A stretch of 64,000 bases of DNA from Adenophora triphylla var. japonica (Eukaryota > Streptophyta > Magnoliopsida > Asterales > Campanulaceae): positions 434,001 to 498,000 of the forward strand of contig JAFEMH010000758.1 in assembly GCA_022495995.1 (NCBI GenBank), given 5' to 3'. The stretch's first letter is position 1. Every line of letters starts with the position of its first letter. The position numbers were made by a program, and so were the translations under genes. Shown here piece by piece: positions 54,705-64,000 of the stretch. Under the pieces are notes generated by a model that did no database searches, had not been told where the DNA came from, and was given only the letters and a program-made list of their open reading frames with translations.

Positions 54705-55013
54705 CATGACAACATTGATTTTGGGGGGGGTTCACACCACCCCTTTGGGTGACCTTGTATCCGCCCCTGTTACAACTATAATATAATGGATTATACGCTA
54801 CAACAACAGTTCCTTGTCCCATTTATTAACTTCAGTTCTATAGAAAATTCTCATGATTCAAATTGTTGGGGAAATGTTTGTGGTGGTTTTTAGGGAGAAT
54901 TAAGACAATATTGATATGCATATGATTATTGCTTGTTTCTTAAGATTAATTTTAGCTTTGTTAGTTAAGTAATTTGATAGGTGATTGACATGTTTGGTCA
55001 GCACAACTCATGA
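54705..55013. other. Intergenic flank of element B
   Basis: No gene. A block at about 54768-54830 (GTTACAACTATAATATAATG and on) is a diverged copy of the stretch at about 24255-24310 on the other side of B. Confidence 0.6.
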
Positions 55014-55899
55014 TTCATTTAACTAATCCACAATGCAAGATTTAAAATTAAATTCATTTAACTAATCCACAATGCAAGATTTAAAATTAAATTCATTTCC
55101 TCCCAACTCATTCTATACCCCACCACTCTTATTTTATTTTATTTTTATTTTTATGATTAGTAAAATAATAATAATTATTATTATTATTATTATTTATAAT
55201 TAAAAAAAAACTTCACACTTAATTAATTTTATGTAATTGTAATAAAATAAATATGAGAAATGACGAGTTAATTAAAGGATAAGAATTGAATTCTCATTGA
55301 CTAGTCGAATTGGACGGACTCCAATAATTGCATAAAGATGACATAAAGCTAGAAAACACACATTGAGGATGTAGTTGGCTGGAAGATTGATTCTCAAATT
55401 GAGAATCATTAGGATTGTAGTAATTTTGTGAAAAATTACTTGTATTTTGAGAGTTGAAATGGTTATTATTGGAATCCATTCACTGAAAAGATGATGAAAT
55501 TTTTTAAATACGGGTTAAAATGAAGAAGGATAATTGAGAAAAGAGGGTTTTTTTTTTTTTCGTTGTTCAAATCAAATGAAACTTGCATCGATTTATAGGG
55601 AAAACAATTATGATTTTTGGTGAAAAAAAAATTAGAAAAAATTAATTTGCTTGGTGATAATTTAGCTCAAATAATTTGGGATAAAAAGGAAATCCGAAAA
55701 TCTCATGGACCAATCCTATTGCAAAACGTGGCCCAACAGAATTCAAGAAAAAAAAGTTTTTTTTTTTTTTCAATTTTCAGTCAACTCATTTTTTTTCAGT
55801 TTTCACTTTAATCCCTCTAAGTTTCAGTCCTCCATTGTAGCCATCCACTTAACTAACTTTTTTTTTCAACCCCAAATTCAGTTTGCATTGCACATGGTC
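55014..55899 (-). mobile_element. PIF/Harbinger deletion derivative (copy 1)
   Basis: The right end is a TIR, GACCATGTGCAATGCAAA on the minus strand, ending at TTA 55900-55902. Its sequence 55014-55262 matches 55990-56205 of copy 2 and 55263-55365 matches 57750-57865, so relative to copy 2 the transposase has been deleted. The left TIR is missing. A 40-bp tandem duplication (TTCATTTAACTAATCCACAA) occupies 55014-55094. Confidence 0.65.
55294..55479 (-). pseudogene. Harbinger ORF1 (Myb/trihelix-like), N-terminal fragment
   Basis: MDSNNNHFNSQNTSNFSQNY and on: the asparagine/serine-rich start usual for the accessory DNA-binding protein of plant PIF/Harbinger elements. After about 40 residues (QLHPQ) it runs into sequence that is 3' untranslated in copy 2, so the DNA-binding body is deleted. 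Confidence 0.6.
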
Positions 55900-56275
55900 T
55901 TAGACTATGTGCAATGCAAAAATAAATTCAATCCCACTTTATCACTCCACCTCATCTTCTCTCTCATCCACCTAATAATTTAACTACCTATTCATTTAAC
56001 CCCTCCACAATGCAAGGTTTAAAATTAAATTCATCTCCTCCCAACTCATCATTCTATACCCCACCACTCTTATTTTATTTATATTCTTTATTTTTATGAT
56101 TAGTAAATAATAATAATAATTATTATTATTATTATTTATAATTAAAAAATACTTCACACTTAATTCATTTTTGTAATTGTAATAAAATAAATATGAGAAA
56201 TGACCATAATTATTATTAAAAATAAGAAAAGTTATAATAAACATAGCTCGCGACACAAGTAATGAAAGACAATTT

Positions 56276-57526
56276 TTGCATACGACACATAGACTCGACT
56301 CACACTCATTATTGAACTTTGTCCATATGTGCTTGACTAGATCATTCTGCAATTTTTTATGAGCTCTTAGATTAGGGATTTGCGATCTAGTACGTACATG
56401 ATCTGCAAATGCAGGTAATACCTCAGTCGAGAATGGTTGCTGTGTACTAGACCCACTTGCCTCGGATTGATCCTCATACTCAAGCCAATTATGAGAATAC
56501 GTATCTTGTTCATCATCAACAATCATATTATGTAATATGATACATGACCTCATGATGATAGCCAAGTCATCCATCTCCCACATTCGAGCTGGTTCTTGAA
56601 TGATTTTAAATCGAGATTGGAGCACTCCAAATGCACGTTCTATATCCTTCCGACATTCCTCCTGAAATTTTACAAATAGCTTCTTCTTCACTTTGAGGAA
56701 GTTTAACTGATTTGATGAAAGTCGGATAATTAGGGTAGATACCGTCAGCAAGATAATACGTCATATCATACGGATGTTGATTTACAAAGAAATTGACTTG
56801 TGGAGTATATACTTGTTCAAGATGATCGAACACTGGCGATCGGTCCATAACATTTATATCGTTCAATGTGCTCGGACATCCTAAAAAGGCATGCCAGATC
56901 CATAAATCTTGAGTGGCAACTGCTTCAAGAATAATCGTGGTGACAATTTTTCCATTCCTAGTGCATGCAATCAATGCTCCCGATCATCCCTGGGAACCCC
57001 CACTTCTCATTAGCATCAAGTATTTTTTTGTAGGTTATCTTTGTTTGGGGCTCACAAGTACTCTTGTTCATACAATTGAGTGACCCCCTTGCAAAATTGA
57101 CGTAACGTCTCCATTGCTGTAGAGCCTCCTATTTTTATGTATCCATCAATAGCATCGGCGGACATACCATATGCTAACATTCGCATGGTTGTGGTACATT
57201 TCGCTAATGGAGATAGGCCGTCTTTGCCGAGAGCATCGTATCTTTGTGTGAAGTAGTTGTCATAGGTTGATAGGTCCGCGACGATTCGAAGGAATACATG
57301 TTTTCGCATCTGATATCGTCGGCGAAAAAAATCTTTGTACGTAGCATTTTCGGAGAAGTAGTCGTCGATCAGGCTCTTATTGTACAAAGCATGATTTCTT
57401 TTGAAATGTTTTTTGGTTTTTTTTCTGTGTATCTCTTTCAAATAACTGGTTGACAATAAACCTCTCCTCAAATTCATTTTGCCTTTTGTAGGCTTCGATA
57501 TCAAAAGAAAATTCGAATGGATCCAT
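56276..57526 (-). pseudogene. PIF/Harbinger transposase (HARBI1/ALP1-like DDE)
   Basis: The start MDPFEFSFDIEAYKRQN is at 57526; a frame change near 57490 leads to the 57504-57052 frame with FFRRRYQMRKHVFLRIVADL and MLAYGMSADAIDGYIKIGGS. The DDE catalytic domain has GMIGSIDCMH (first D, near 56985) followed by a TAG where tryptophan is expected, and a deletion of about 20 codons. Then come TIILEAVATQDLWIWHAFLG, STLNDINVMDRSPVF (second D), YLADGIYPNYPTFIKSVKLP, and after another frame change CRKDIERAFGVLQSRFKIIQ (catalytic E), IMRSCIILHNMIVDDE and LVKHIWTKF. At least three lesions make it inactive. Its host-domesticated relatives include ALP1, but the lesions and the TIR argue for a transposon copy. 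Confidence 0.88.
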
Positions 57527-57871
57527 TGATGTAGGTAGAAGGAAATGAGAGAGTGTTTGATGTAGGAAGAAGGAAAGGAGAGAGTGTTTGATGTAGGAAG
57601 AAGGAAAGAAGAGATTGTATGATGTATGAAGAAGGAAAGAAAATAGTGTTATTTATAAGAAATTGAGTGGTTGAGGTTGGCGGACTTGAAGTAAAAATTA
57701 TACCGAGTTAATTAAATTGAGTGGTTAAGGTTGGCGAACTTGAAGTACGAATTAAATCGAGTTAATTAAAGGATAAGGATTGGATTCTCATTGACTAGTC
57801 GAATTTGACGGACTCCAATAATTGCAGAAAGATGACATAAAGCTAGAAAATACACATTAAAGCAAAAAAAT
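57527..57871. other. Harbinger copy 2 region between transposase and ORF1
   Basis: GAAGGAAAG-type repeats (57538-57650, three copies of a 45-bp unit with GAGAGTGTTTGATGTAGGAA) and a duplicated GAGTGGTTGAGGTTGGCGGA phrase (57665 and 57720). The last part, 57750-57865, is shared with copy 1. Confidence 0.6.
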
Positions 57872-58060
57872 TAATTGCCAAACAGCTCGGCAGTCAACTC
57901 ATCAAAAAGTTGTTTCTGATGATCCTCGAGATACCCCTTCTCAATTAACTTCTCACTTTAACTTATACAATATTTTCTGCTTTTTAGCTCGAGTCTTGTC
58001 AAGTGCAATTTTGTTTGCCTGTTCTTGTTGTGTGGCTATCATTGATGGATGTGGTTTTAC
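57872..58060 (-). pseudogene. Harbinger ORF1, C-terminal fragment
   Basis: The minus strand reads IALDKTRAKKQKILYKLK, then after a one-base shift EKLIEKGYLEDHQKQLFDEL and TAELFGN with stop. This helical end fits the accessory protein of Harbinger elements. The N-terminal and DNA-binding parts are missing. Confidence 0.6.
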
Positions 58061-58069
58061 CTATCCAAA

Positions 58070-58900
58070 AGATATGTTCCTAGCTTATTTGATGCTCGAA
58101 ACATTTGGAATTTAATGTATTTTGGAGTGTTTTGAAAGTACAGGGGCTGAAGTGCAATTACTGAGAAAACGGAAAATCTGAGCTTATTTTGGAAATTCAG
58201 AGACCAAACTGGAATTATGGAAAATTGGGGAAGAATCTAATATTATAAAGTTTAGGGGCCAAAGTGAAAGTCTGGAAAGTTTAAGGATCAAAGTGCAATA
58301 GAGAAAAGTATAGTGACCAAAGTGCAACTGTGCACTTGCGAAACGAATCCAAGGATGTGGCCCCAAAAATCACAGTGGCTGGCCAAAGGAAGGGGATGGC
58401 CGAGATAAAGGAAGCTGCTGGCCGGCCAGGCCGAGGTGAGGCGCCAAGGCATGGCTGGCCGAGGAACAAAAAGGTTGTTGGCCTGGGCTGTGGCACAAGA
58501 AGCTTGGGCGGCCGCTGAAGACAAGGATTCAAGGCCGTGTAGTGACTGTTCAAGTGGGCGATCGCTGAAGCAGTTTGGGCGACTGCCCAAGTGGCGGATC
58601 AGGGGCGGTTTGCGGACGGTCTGCAGTTGTCAGTTTACGAAGGTTTGGGCCTGTTGAATGACTGGGTCTCACATGGTTTTAACCTAGGTATATTATAAAA
58701 GCAGCAATTGGTTTTTGCCAAAGGAGAAGGGGGAAGAATACTATTTTCCAGATGAGAGAACATATTCCGTTGTCCAAGATCCGATTCGAGGTTTATGATT
58801 TCTGTTTTTATTCTTGTAATTATTCGGATTATGAGTAGTTAAATTCCTTTTTCGCGGATTGGATGTAACAACTATTAAATTTCTATGCTAGCAATGTTTT
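58070..58900 (+). mobile_element. GC-rich LTR-like island
   Basis: 58150-58330 holds degenerate repeats of a GGGACCAAAGTGCAA-type phrase. 58360-58650 is GC-rich with GGCCGGCC-like motifs, unlike all its surroundings. A TATA-like TATATTATAAAAGCAG lies at about 58690, followed by a leader. This is the layout of a Ty3/gypsy-type LTR (U3 repeats, TATA, R/U5), but I could not fix TG..CA ends or a target duplication. No ORF with recognisable content. Confidence 0.35.
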
Positions 58901-59099
58901 AATTTTTCCCACACTTTTCTTGTTCTTGTTCAATGGAGTTTGCTTAATTCGTTTTTAGACTTCAACAATATTAATTGATATTGTTGGTCTTTAAATTATT
59001 AGGGTTTAAATTATTGCACTTGCATGAATAATTTTTACTTTGACCTAGATTCCAATGAATAGATCTAATTGAAGACCTTGCGAAAATCAAATAGGATCT

Positions 59100-59400
59100 A
59101 AAAAGGTGTTTGTATAATTTTGAGATTTAATTATGAGTAACTCTTGTGAAAAACTAATTTTTTTCAACTATTAATTTTTGGGCAGATGAATATGCTTCTA
59201 TTTGATTTGATTTATATAATTGGTTTAATTGATCAACTATTAATTTTTGTTGAGCGATTTTATTTTCAACTGTTTTTTTTAGAGATATTAAATCTTGTTC
59301 AAGTGATATAAATTAATCTCCTAAGCAAATTAAAAAGGTGTTTGTATAATTTTGAGATTTAATTATGAGTAACTCTTGTGAAAAACTAATTTTTTTCAAA
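59100..59400. repeat. 68-bp direct repeat
   Basis: The phrase AAAAGGTGTTTGTATAATTT and the following 48 bases occur at about 59100-59168 and again at 59332-59400. The intervening DNA overlaps the coiled-coil end of the viral relic. From 58900 to 59100 the DNA is AT-rich with no gene. Confidence 0.85.
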
Positions 59401-60853
59401 ATGTTATAAAAAACTAATTTTCAGAACAGTTCATCACTCTTATTAGTTAGACTTAATGCTTTAAAACTAATTTTTTTTCTTATGTTACGAAAAAACTAGT
59501 TTTTTGCAAGATTTTGACTTTAATTATAGCATTTAATTCTTTAATTGTTACTTGAGCAGTTCAATTTTCTGTAGGTTTAAATAGACAGTAGCTTTTGTAC
59601 TGACGTTTAAACAAATTATTTGTTATGGGGAAAATGTGAATTAACTATTTCTCCTTTTGTTGTTTTCCAAGATTTTTGCAAGACTAAAATTTCATTATTA
59701 ATATTATTAATACAATGTTTTATAAACCATTTAACAAAAGAAATGTAATCTTCTGTTTTTCCTAAATAATCATAGTATTTATCTTTGAAGATTTTTAGTT
59801 CTTCAACCGAGTATTTATTAAAATACCATTGACGAAAGTCTTTATGTATTTCTTGTTGAAATTCCTTAATAAGGATTTCTCTCATTTTACTACCTGGTGA
59901 TAAATCAATCATTTATATGAAAACTTATTTCTGACTGAGTAGGGGATTGTCTACTCTGACTTTCGAATTTTTGATAAATTCCTTTTGAAATTTTATTCTG
60001 ACTTATTCTTATTGATTCTACATATTCTAAGTCTTCTCTTGTTTGAGAAGTTGAAGCTCTAGCTGACTCATTAGGAACTGTATAAAACTCACACGGTGTA
60101 GAATATTGTTCTAGGTAATTTTGTAGTTCTTTGAGAATTGAATTTTATATCTACATCTCCTTCAGAAATTTGAATTATCTGATCTATGTCTTTATTTAAA
60201 ACTGATTCAGGCTCTTTTTCCTGAGAAAGTGACCAGGTCATTGGGAAATTTGTTTCATTCCACCTAATCAACATATTAGTTGCTAAATTTGAAGTTAATA
60301 AATTGGTTTGGACTACAGTATTAGTTCCTGGGAATGATATTTGTCTTATTTTCGAATTTAAAGTATGTAAGACTTTATAGTAAATTCTATAGCATATTGA
60401 TATTATTTCGCTTCGTGGTTTAAAATTATAGCCATTTATATGAATCGTTAGTTGCATAGCATCTAATAAATTAGTATCAGATAATGATAGATTTAAATTT
60501 GGAGATACATCAAAATAAACTGATCTATGACATAGACTTGTTTCTATTAATGCTGCAAAGAGGGCTTGAAGTCTTTACATCTACCATCTCTAACATGTGT
60601 CAATATACTGGAGTTTACCCCTAATAGTGTTAAGGGTTTAAACTCAATTTGCACTAATCCGGATAAATTTATAGTTCCTAAATGGAATTAAGTCTTTTTT
60701 ACTCAATAACCTAATTGTTTGAGTAGTTTTGAATATTCTAATTGTTTGCTCTATTGTTTTTATAGCAAACCTAGATTTCATATCAAAGAAACCAATATTA
60801 TAAATATGGTTTGAGAGAACGGAAGGTATTGTCCATTTATTCAATTTATCCAA
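59130..60853 (-). pseudogene. Endogenous caulimovirid relic with movement-protein domain
   Basis: On the minus strand, a broken open frame from 60853 shows the 30K/caulimovirid movement-protein pattern: a TIRLLSK block, then VQIEFKPLTLLGVNSSILT and VRDGRCKDF (about 60655-60560), and after stops GYNFKPRSEIISICYRIYYK (60435-60375). A second part (59912-59616) is a tryptophan/tyrosine-rich segment (YYDYLGKTEDYISFVKWF) and a third (about 59330-59160) a coiled coil. Movement protein, then linker, then coiled coil is the caulimovirid polyprotein order. Stops and frame changes interrupt every part, and no capsid, protease or RT is seen. An old integrated copy, not a functional virus. Confidence 0.75.
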
Positions 60854-60870
60854 AAAAAAAAATTTGGATA

Positions 60871-63300
60871 TCTATACTATATTAAAAGGAAGAAAGTGGT
60901 CAAAATGGAAATTTGGCGCTCAAATACGTCAACATCAAGTGGTTAAATTTGGAAATATGTCAAGGGTATTTTAGTCATTAACATTTGTGGCATAAATGTA
61001 GATATTAGACATTTGGCTTGATTTGATTGGATGCCTCGGTTTAGGAATTTTTTTCCCAAATTCTTTGACCTCAATTATTGTATAATAAATTAATCTAAAA
61101 AAAGAAAAATTTTACACCAAAATTCATAATTTTTTTCCTCTACAAATAGAGATTAATTTCATTTGATTCGGACACAAAAAAAAAATTCTCTTTTTTGAAT
61201 ATAAATCAAATATTTTATAATAAATTTTTTTTTAAATTTTTTTTCCCACCTAAAATCATTAAAAAAAATACCTCCAAAAATAGAGACTACTTTCATTTGA
61301 TGCGGACACACATAAAAAATCCTCTTATTTGAAGTTGTTAGGACCTAACTATGTCTAAACATAGTTAAGTGGTTTTGACAAAGGAACATATCTAAAAATA
61401 TGATTTATATCAAAAGATCTCTGACAGTAAAGAACTGTCAGACAGCAATGATCAAGATCAACTCCATAAACCACAACTTGCTCACCTCTGGATCAATGTT
61501 TCTAAACAAGAATTGCCTCATTTATCATTATTCAAGTGAAATAATCTAGCCAGATTCATCTACCTAGATTAGTATCAAAGACTTCTTGCTCTGACAGTAA
61601 TGATCAAACAGCTCTAGAGAACAAACAAATAATCATGTGTTATTCCATTACATTCATCGTCAAAGAGATCATTCATAACACAAGATACAAACCATGTCCT
61701 CTACTCAATCTAGATCTAATAGTGAAGACTACTTGATCCAACAGCTAAGACTCAACAGCAGAGATTCATCATCCTGACAGCAAATATATTCGGTGCCAAC
61801 AGCAGTGTGCAAATCCATTGATGACAAGGATGTGCTATCTTTAACCCTTTCAACAACATTGCCAGGTCATCCCTTCGAGAAGATTTTCTGAACTTGGGTT
61901 GCAAAAACCAACCTTTATATATCCAGTCAAAGCTGCACTAAATACATCACTGTTCAAACCACTCCTTTTATTGTTTTGTCTCCTCCAACGGCTCTTTCAC
62001 AAGCCTATATAAGGAAGACTCACTGACTGGATTCCACACCCCTTGACACATAACCTTTTACAACCCTTCTTAAACCCCTGCATACTTGCAAATCTGTGAA
62101 TCAACACCAAACAATTTTAGTCACAAACTGCAGACACTTGAGACTGTACTTCAAGTATATTAAAAAAAACTTGTAAACACTTAAGACTGTACTTTAAGTG
62201 TATAATCTGTAATTTGCTTAGTAAGAAGCAAGCCCTACTTGACTGTACTAATTAGGAAGAGAGATTTCAAGGAACTTGCCTTCTCAATCATTGTAATTCT
62301 TAAAGCGACCTAGATTATAGTTGATTTAGCTCACTAGTCAAGATTGACAGTGGGGGTGGACGTAGGAGGAGTGAACTCTGAACCACCTTAAAATCCTTGT
62401 GTCTATACTGGTATCTATCACACACAAACACACACACACCTACACACTTACACCAAACACCTTGTCTTTACATTATTTCATATTATTTATTCCGTTGCAA
62501 ATTATTCTTTTATTATTTAATCAGTTAATATCTGACAGTCAAGATCAATCTTAGCTGTCAAAGCTTAACTGCCTAATCTCATCTTAGTTAATCAAGTAAA
62601 TAGGGCTTTTCAGAAGTGCAAGTCAATATTCTAAAAAATAAATGTAGTATAAATAGCTAGTTTAAAAGAGGGAGATGAAGAAGTGGATTGGGTTTGATGA
62701 GGGAGTGTAGTGTTTGAGAAAAAAATTCATTTAATACATTGTTAGTTATTTTTGGATTTTGATTTTTCTTCTCAAAATTAAATAAGTTAAATTGAAAAAG
62801 AATATTATAATTTTGTTCATGATTAGTTAATGTAAACAAATATGATATTTATTTAAAAAAATCCTCTTTTTTGAATATAAATCAAATATTTTGTAATAAA
62901 TTATTTTTAAAAAAAATTCACCAAAAATCATAAAAAAATTCCTCCAAAAATGGAGACTAATTTCATATTATTTGGACACAAAAATATCCTCTTCTTTGAA
63001 TTGCATGTCAATATTCCAAATAATAAAGATAGTATGAATTGGTATTTTGAAAGAGGGAGAGGAAGAAGTAGGTTGGGTTTGATGAGGGAGTGGAGTGTTT
63101 GGGGAAATTTTCTATCTAACACAATTGTTAGTTTTTTTAGGATTTTGATTTTCCTTCTCAAAATTAAATAAGTTAAATTGAAAATGAATATCATAATTAT
63201 GTTCATGATGAGTTAATGTAAATAAATATGATATTTAATTATTATTAGTATTGTTCATATACTAATAAATGATATTTATTTTTCTGTTTAAAAAATTAAT
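60871..63300 (+). mobile_element. Helitron 5' end and body with internal repeats
   Basis: TCTATACTATATTAAAAGGA begins right after an A at 60870; this is the common 5' start of plant Helitrons. Within the body a unit of about 330 bp (with GAATATAAATCAAATATTTT, CTCCAAAAATAGAGACTA, and GGTTTGATGAGGGAGTG) occurs about three times (from about 61125, 61265 and 62860). No CTRR end with hairpin is found before 63300, so the 3' end is undefined. No Rep/helicase ORF is present, so it is non-autonomous. It is interrupted by the solo LTR at 61336-62612. Confidence 0.55.
61336..62612 (+). mobile_element. Solo LTR of the element B family
   Basis: 1277 bp; starts TGTTAGGACCTAACTATG and ends GGGCTTTTCA, with target duplication GAAGT on both sides (61331-61335 and 62613-62617). 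It aligns along its length with the element B LTR in reverse (for example GGTGGTTCAGAGTTCACTCC on the other strand) but is clearly diverged. It has CTGACAG/CTGTCAG motifs, a TATA-like CCTATATAAGG at about 62005-62015, and no internal region. Confidence 0.9.
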
Positions 63301-63335
63301 TATTCGATTGTTACATGATGTTTTTCTGAATTGTG

Positions 63336-63380
<45 letters not shown>
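63336..63380. repeat. (CA)n(TA)n microsatellite
   Basis: About 12 CA units followed by about 10 TA units. Confidence 0.95.
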
Positions 63381-63381
<1 letters not shown>

Positions 63382-64000
63382 GGAGTTGAAATTAAATATC
63401 TCTACATATATAGAGTTTCAATCATTCGAAATAAAAAAAGGAGTTTTTACCAATAAATCCTTGAGATAGGGTTATATTTACTTATAAAAATATAACATTT
63501 CAAATTTTATCTTAGGATCTCTGGGTTTAAATCAAAACTCCCGTAGAGTCCCTGACCTTCTTTATTATAATTATAAATGTCAAAACTGCCCCCACCTCCC
63601 CCACTCAAAGGCACGCCATCACTCTCCCCGGCTTCTTAAATAGTGTCGGTAAATCGTCTCCTCCGACACCATCTCTTCTGTTCCCGCATGAGCTGTGAAA
63701 TTAAGAGAGACAACAAAAATCAATCGAATTAATAACCAACCTATTAATCCCATGAACACCAAAGGAAGAAGATCAAAAAACAGTCATTATTTTCGCCTGG
63801 GTTAACAAGTGAGAATGGCGGCCAAAACGGACAAATCAGGTGCGGCTGACTTTGTGCCGACGAGGAGTGATTTCGATAGTCTCGAGGAACAAACCAATGA
63901 AGAAGATTGAAGATTAATAGTTGATTTACGTTTTGTCCGATGAAATTGAGGTACAAGATTTAAGAAATTGGGTTTTGAAATGAGGGTATGGGTAGTTTTT
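63381..64000. other. Window end, no recognised gene
   Basis: Slightly more GC than the preceding DNA from 63580. A short ORF starting MAAKTDKSGAADFVPTRSD at about 63814 ends within 31 codons, and a minus-strand ORF (63956-63744) shows no domain. It could be the edge of a host gene that lies beyond the window, but nothing in view proves this. Confidence 0.4.

Larger units (their letters stand above)
55903..58062 (-). mobile_element. PIF/Harbinger element (copy 2), right end truncated
   Basis: Starts with TIR GACTATGTGCAATGCAAA directly after the shared TTA (55900-55902). It carries the transposase (56276-57526) and the C-terminus of ORF1 (57872-58060), both on the minus strand. The opposite TIR is not found; the similarity stops near 58062. 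Confidence 0.7.

Noticed and set aside
1..64000. CRISPR arrays, rRNA or tRNA genes
   Set aside because: No such arrays or genes seen. The TGGTATCAGAGC sites are retrotransposon primer sites, and the regular repeats are transposon subterminal arrays or microsatellites.

Overview
The window is plant nuclear DNA, AT-rich and dense in transposable elements, most likely from a eudicot. I cannot name the species. The evidence is Ty1/copia LTR retrotransposons with initiator-Met tRNA primer sites, two CACTA DNA transposons with Ptta/En/Spm-type proteins, a PIF/Harbinger transposase, Stowaway MITEs, Helitron ends, an endogenous caulimovirid movement-protein relic and a class III peroxidase pseudogene with plant intron positions. 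I found no rRNA, tRNA or CRISPR, and no clearly intact multi-exon host gene. The only host-type coding pieces are a small cysteine-rich peptide exon (2795-2943) and the broken peroxidase (22376-23455).

Layout. 1-5486: hairpin-bearing tandem repeats split by a solo LTR (1117-2100), a second LTR-like block, the cysteine-rich peptide exon, a Stowaway MITE nested in another Stowaway (3545-4080), and a Helitron 3' end (5095-5121). 5487-20508: an old minus-strand copia element C, with its 3' end missing and its 5' LTR at 20183-20508. Its RT is split by a complete plus-strand Sirevirus-type copia A (6781-17058, TSD CCACG). 20808-22211: a long-TIR, Mutator-like non-autonomous element. 22376-23455: the peroxidase pseudogene.

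24429-54704: a complete minus-strand Sirevirus-type element B (TSD CATGA, LTRs about 1.13 kb). It holds two CACTA transposons. CACTA-1 (28529-40077, TSD AGG) sits in the env-like ORF and carries TNPD/TNP2 and TNPA-like genes plus captured retrotransposon pieces. CACTA-2 (42273-47950, TSD GGA) sits at the end of pol and carries only a TNPA-like gene plus a long hairpin made from a captured RAD16/SNF2-like helicase exon. Without the two insertions B would be about 13 kb. Between pol and the env-like ORF, B carries an antisense ORF with its own TATA box.

55014-58062: two PIF/Harbinger elements back to back at a shared TTA; the first is an internal-deletion derivative. 58070-58900: a GC-rich, probably LTR-derived island. 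59130-60853: the caulimovirid relic. 60871 onward: a Helitron 5' end with internal repeats, interrupted by a solo LTR (61336-62612, TSD GAAGT) of the same family as B. The last 600 bases hold nothing I recognise.

Insertion order from nesting: C before A; B before CACTA-1 and CACTA-2; Helitron before its solo LTR. LTR pairs compared by eye differ by roughly 1% (A) and 2% (B), so A, B and the insertions in B are recent, while C, the peroxidase and the viral relic are older. The most unusual items are the helicase-fragment hairpin in CACTA-2, the antisense gene in B, and short palindrome-forming motifs (AGCTGTCAG in B, CACATCTG/CACATCC in A) repeated through each Sirevirus, coding regions included.
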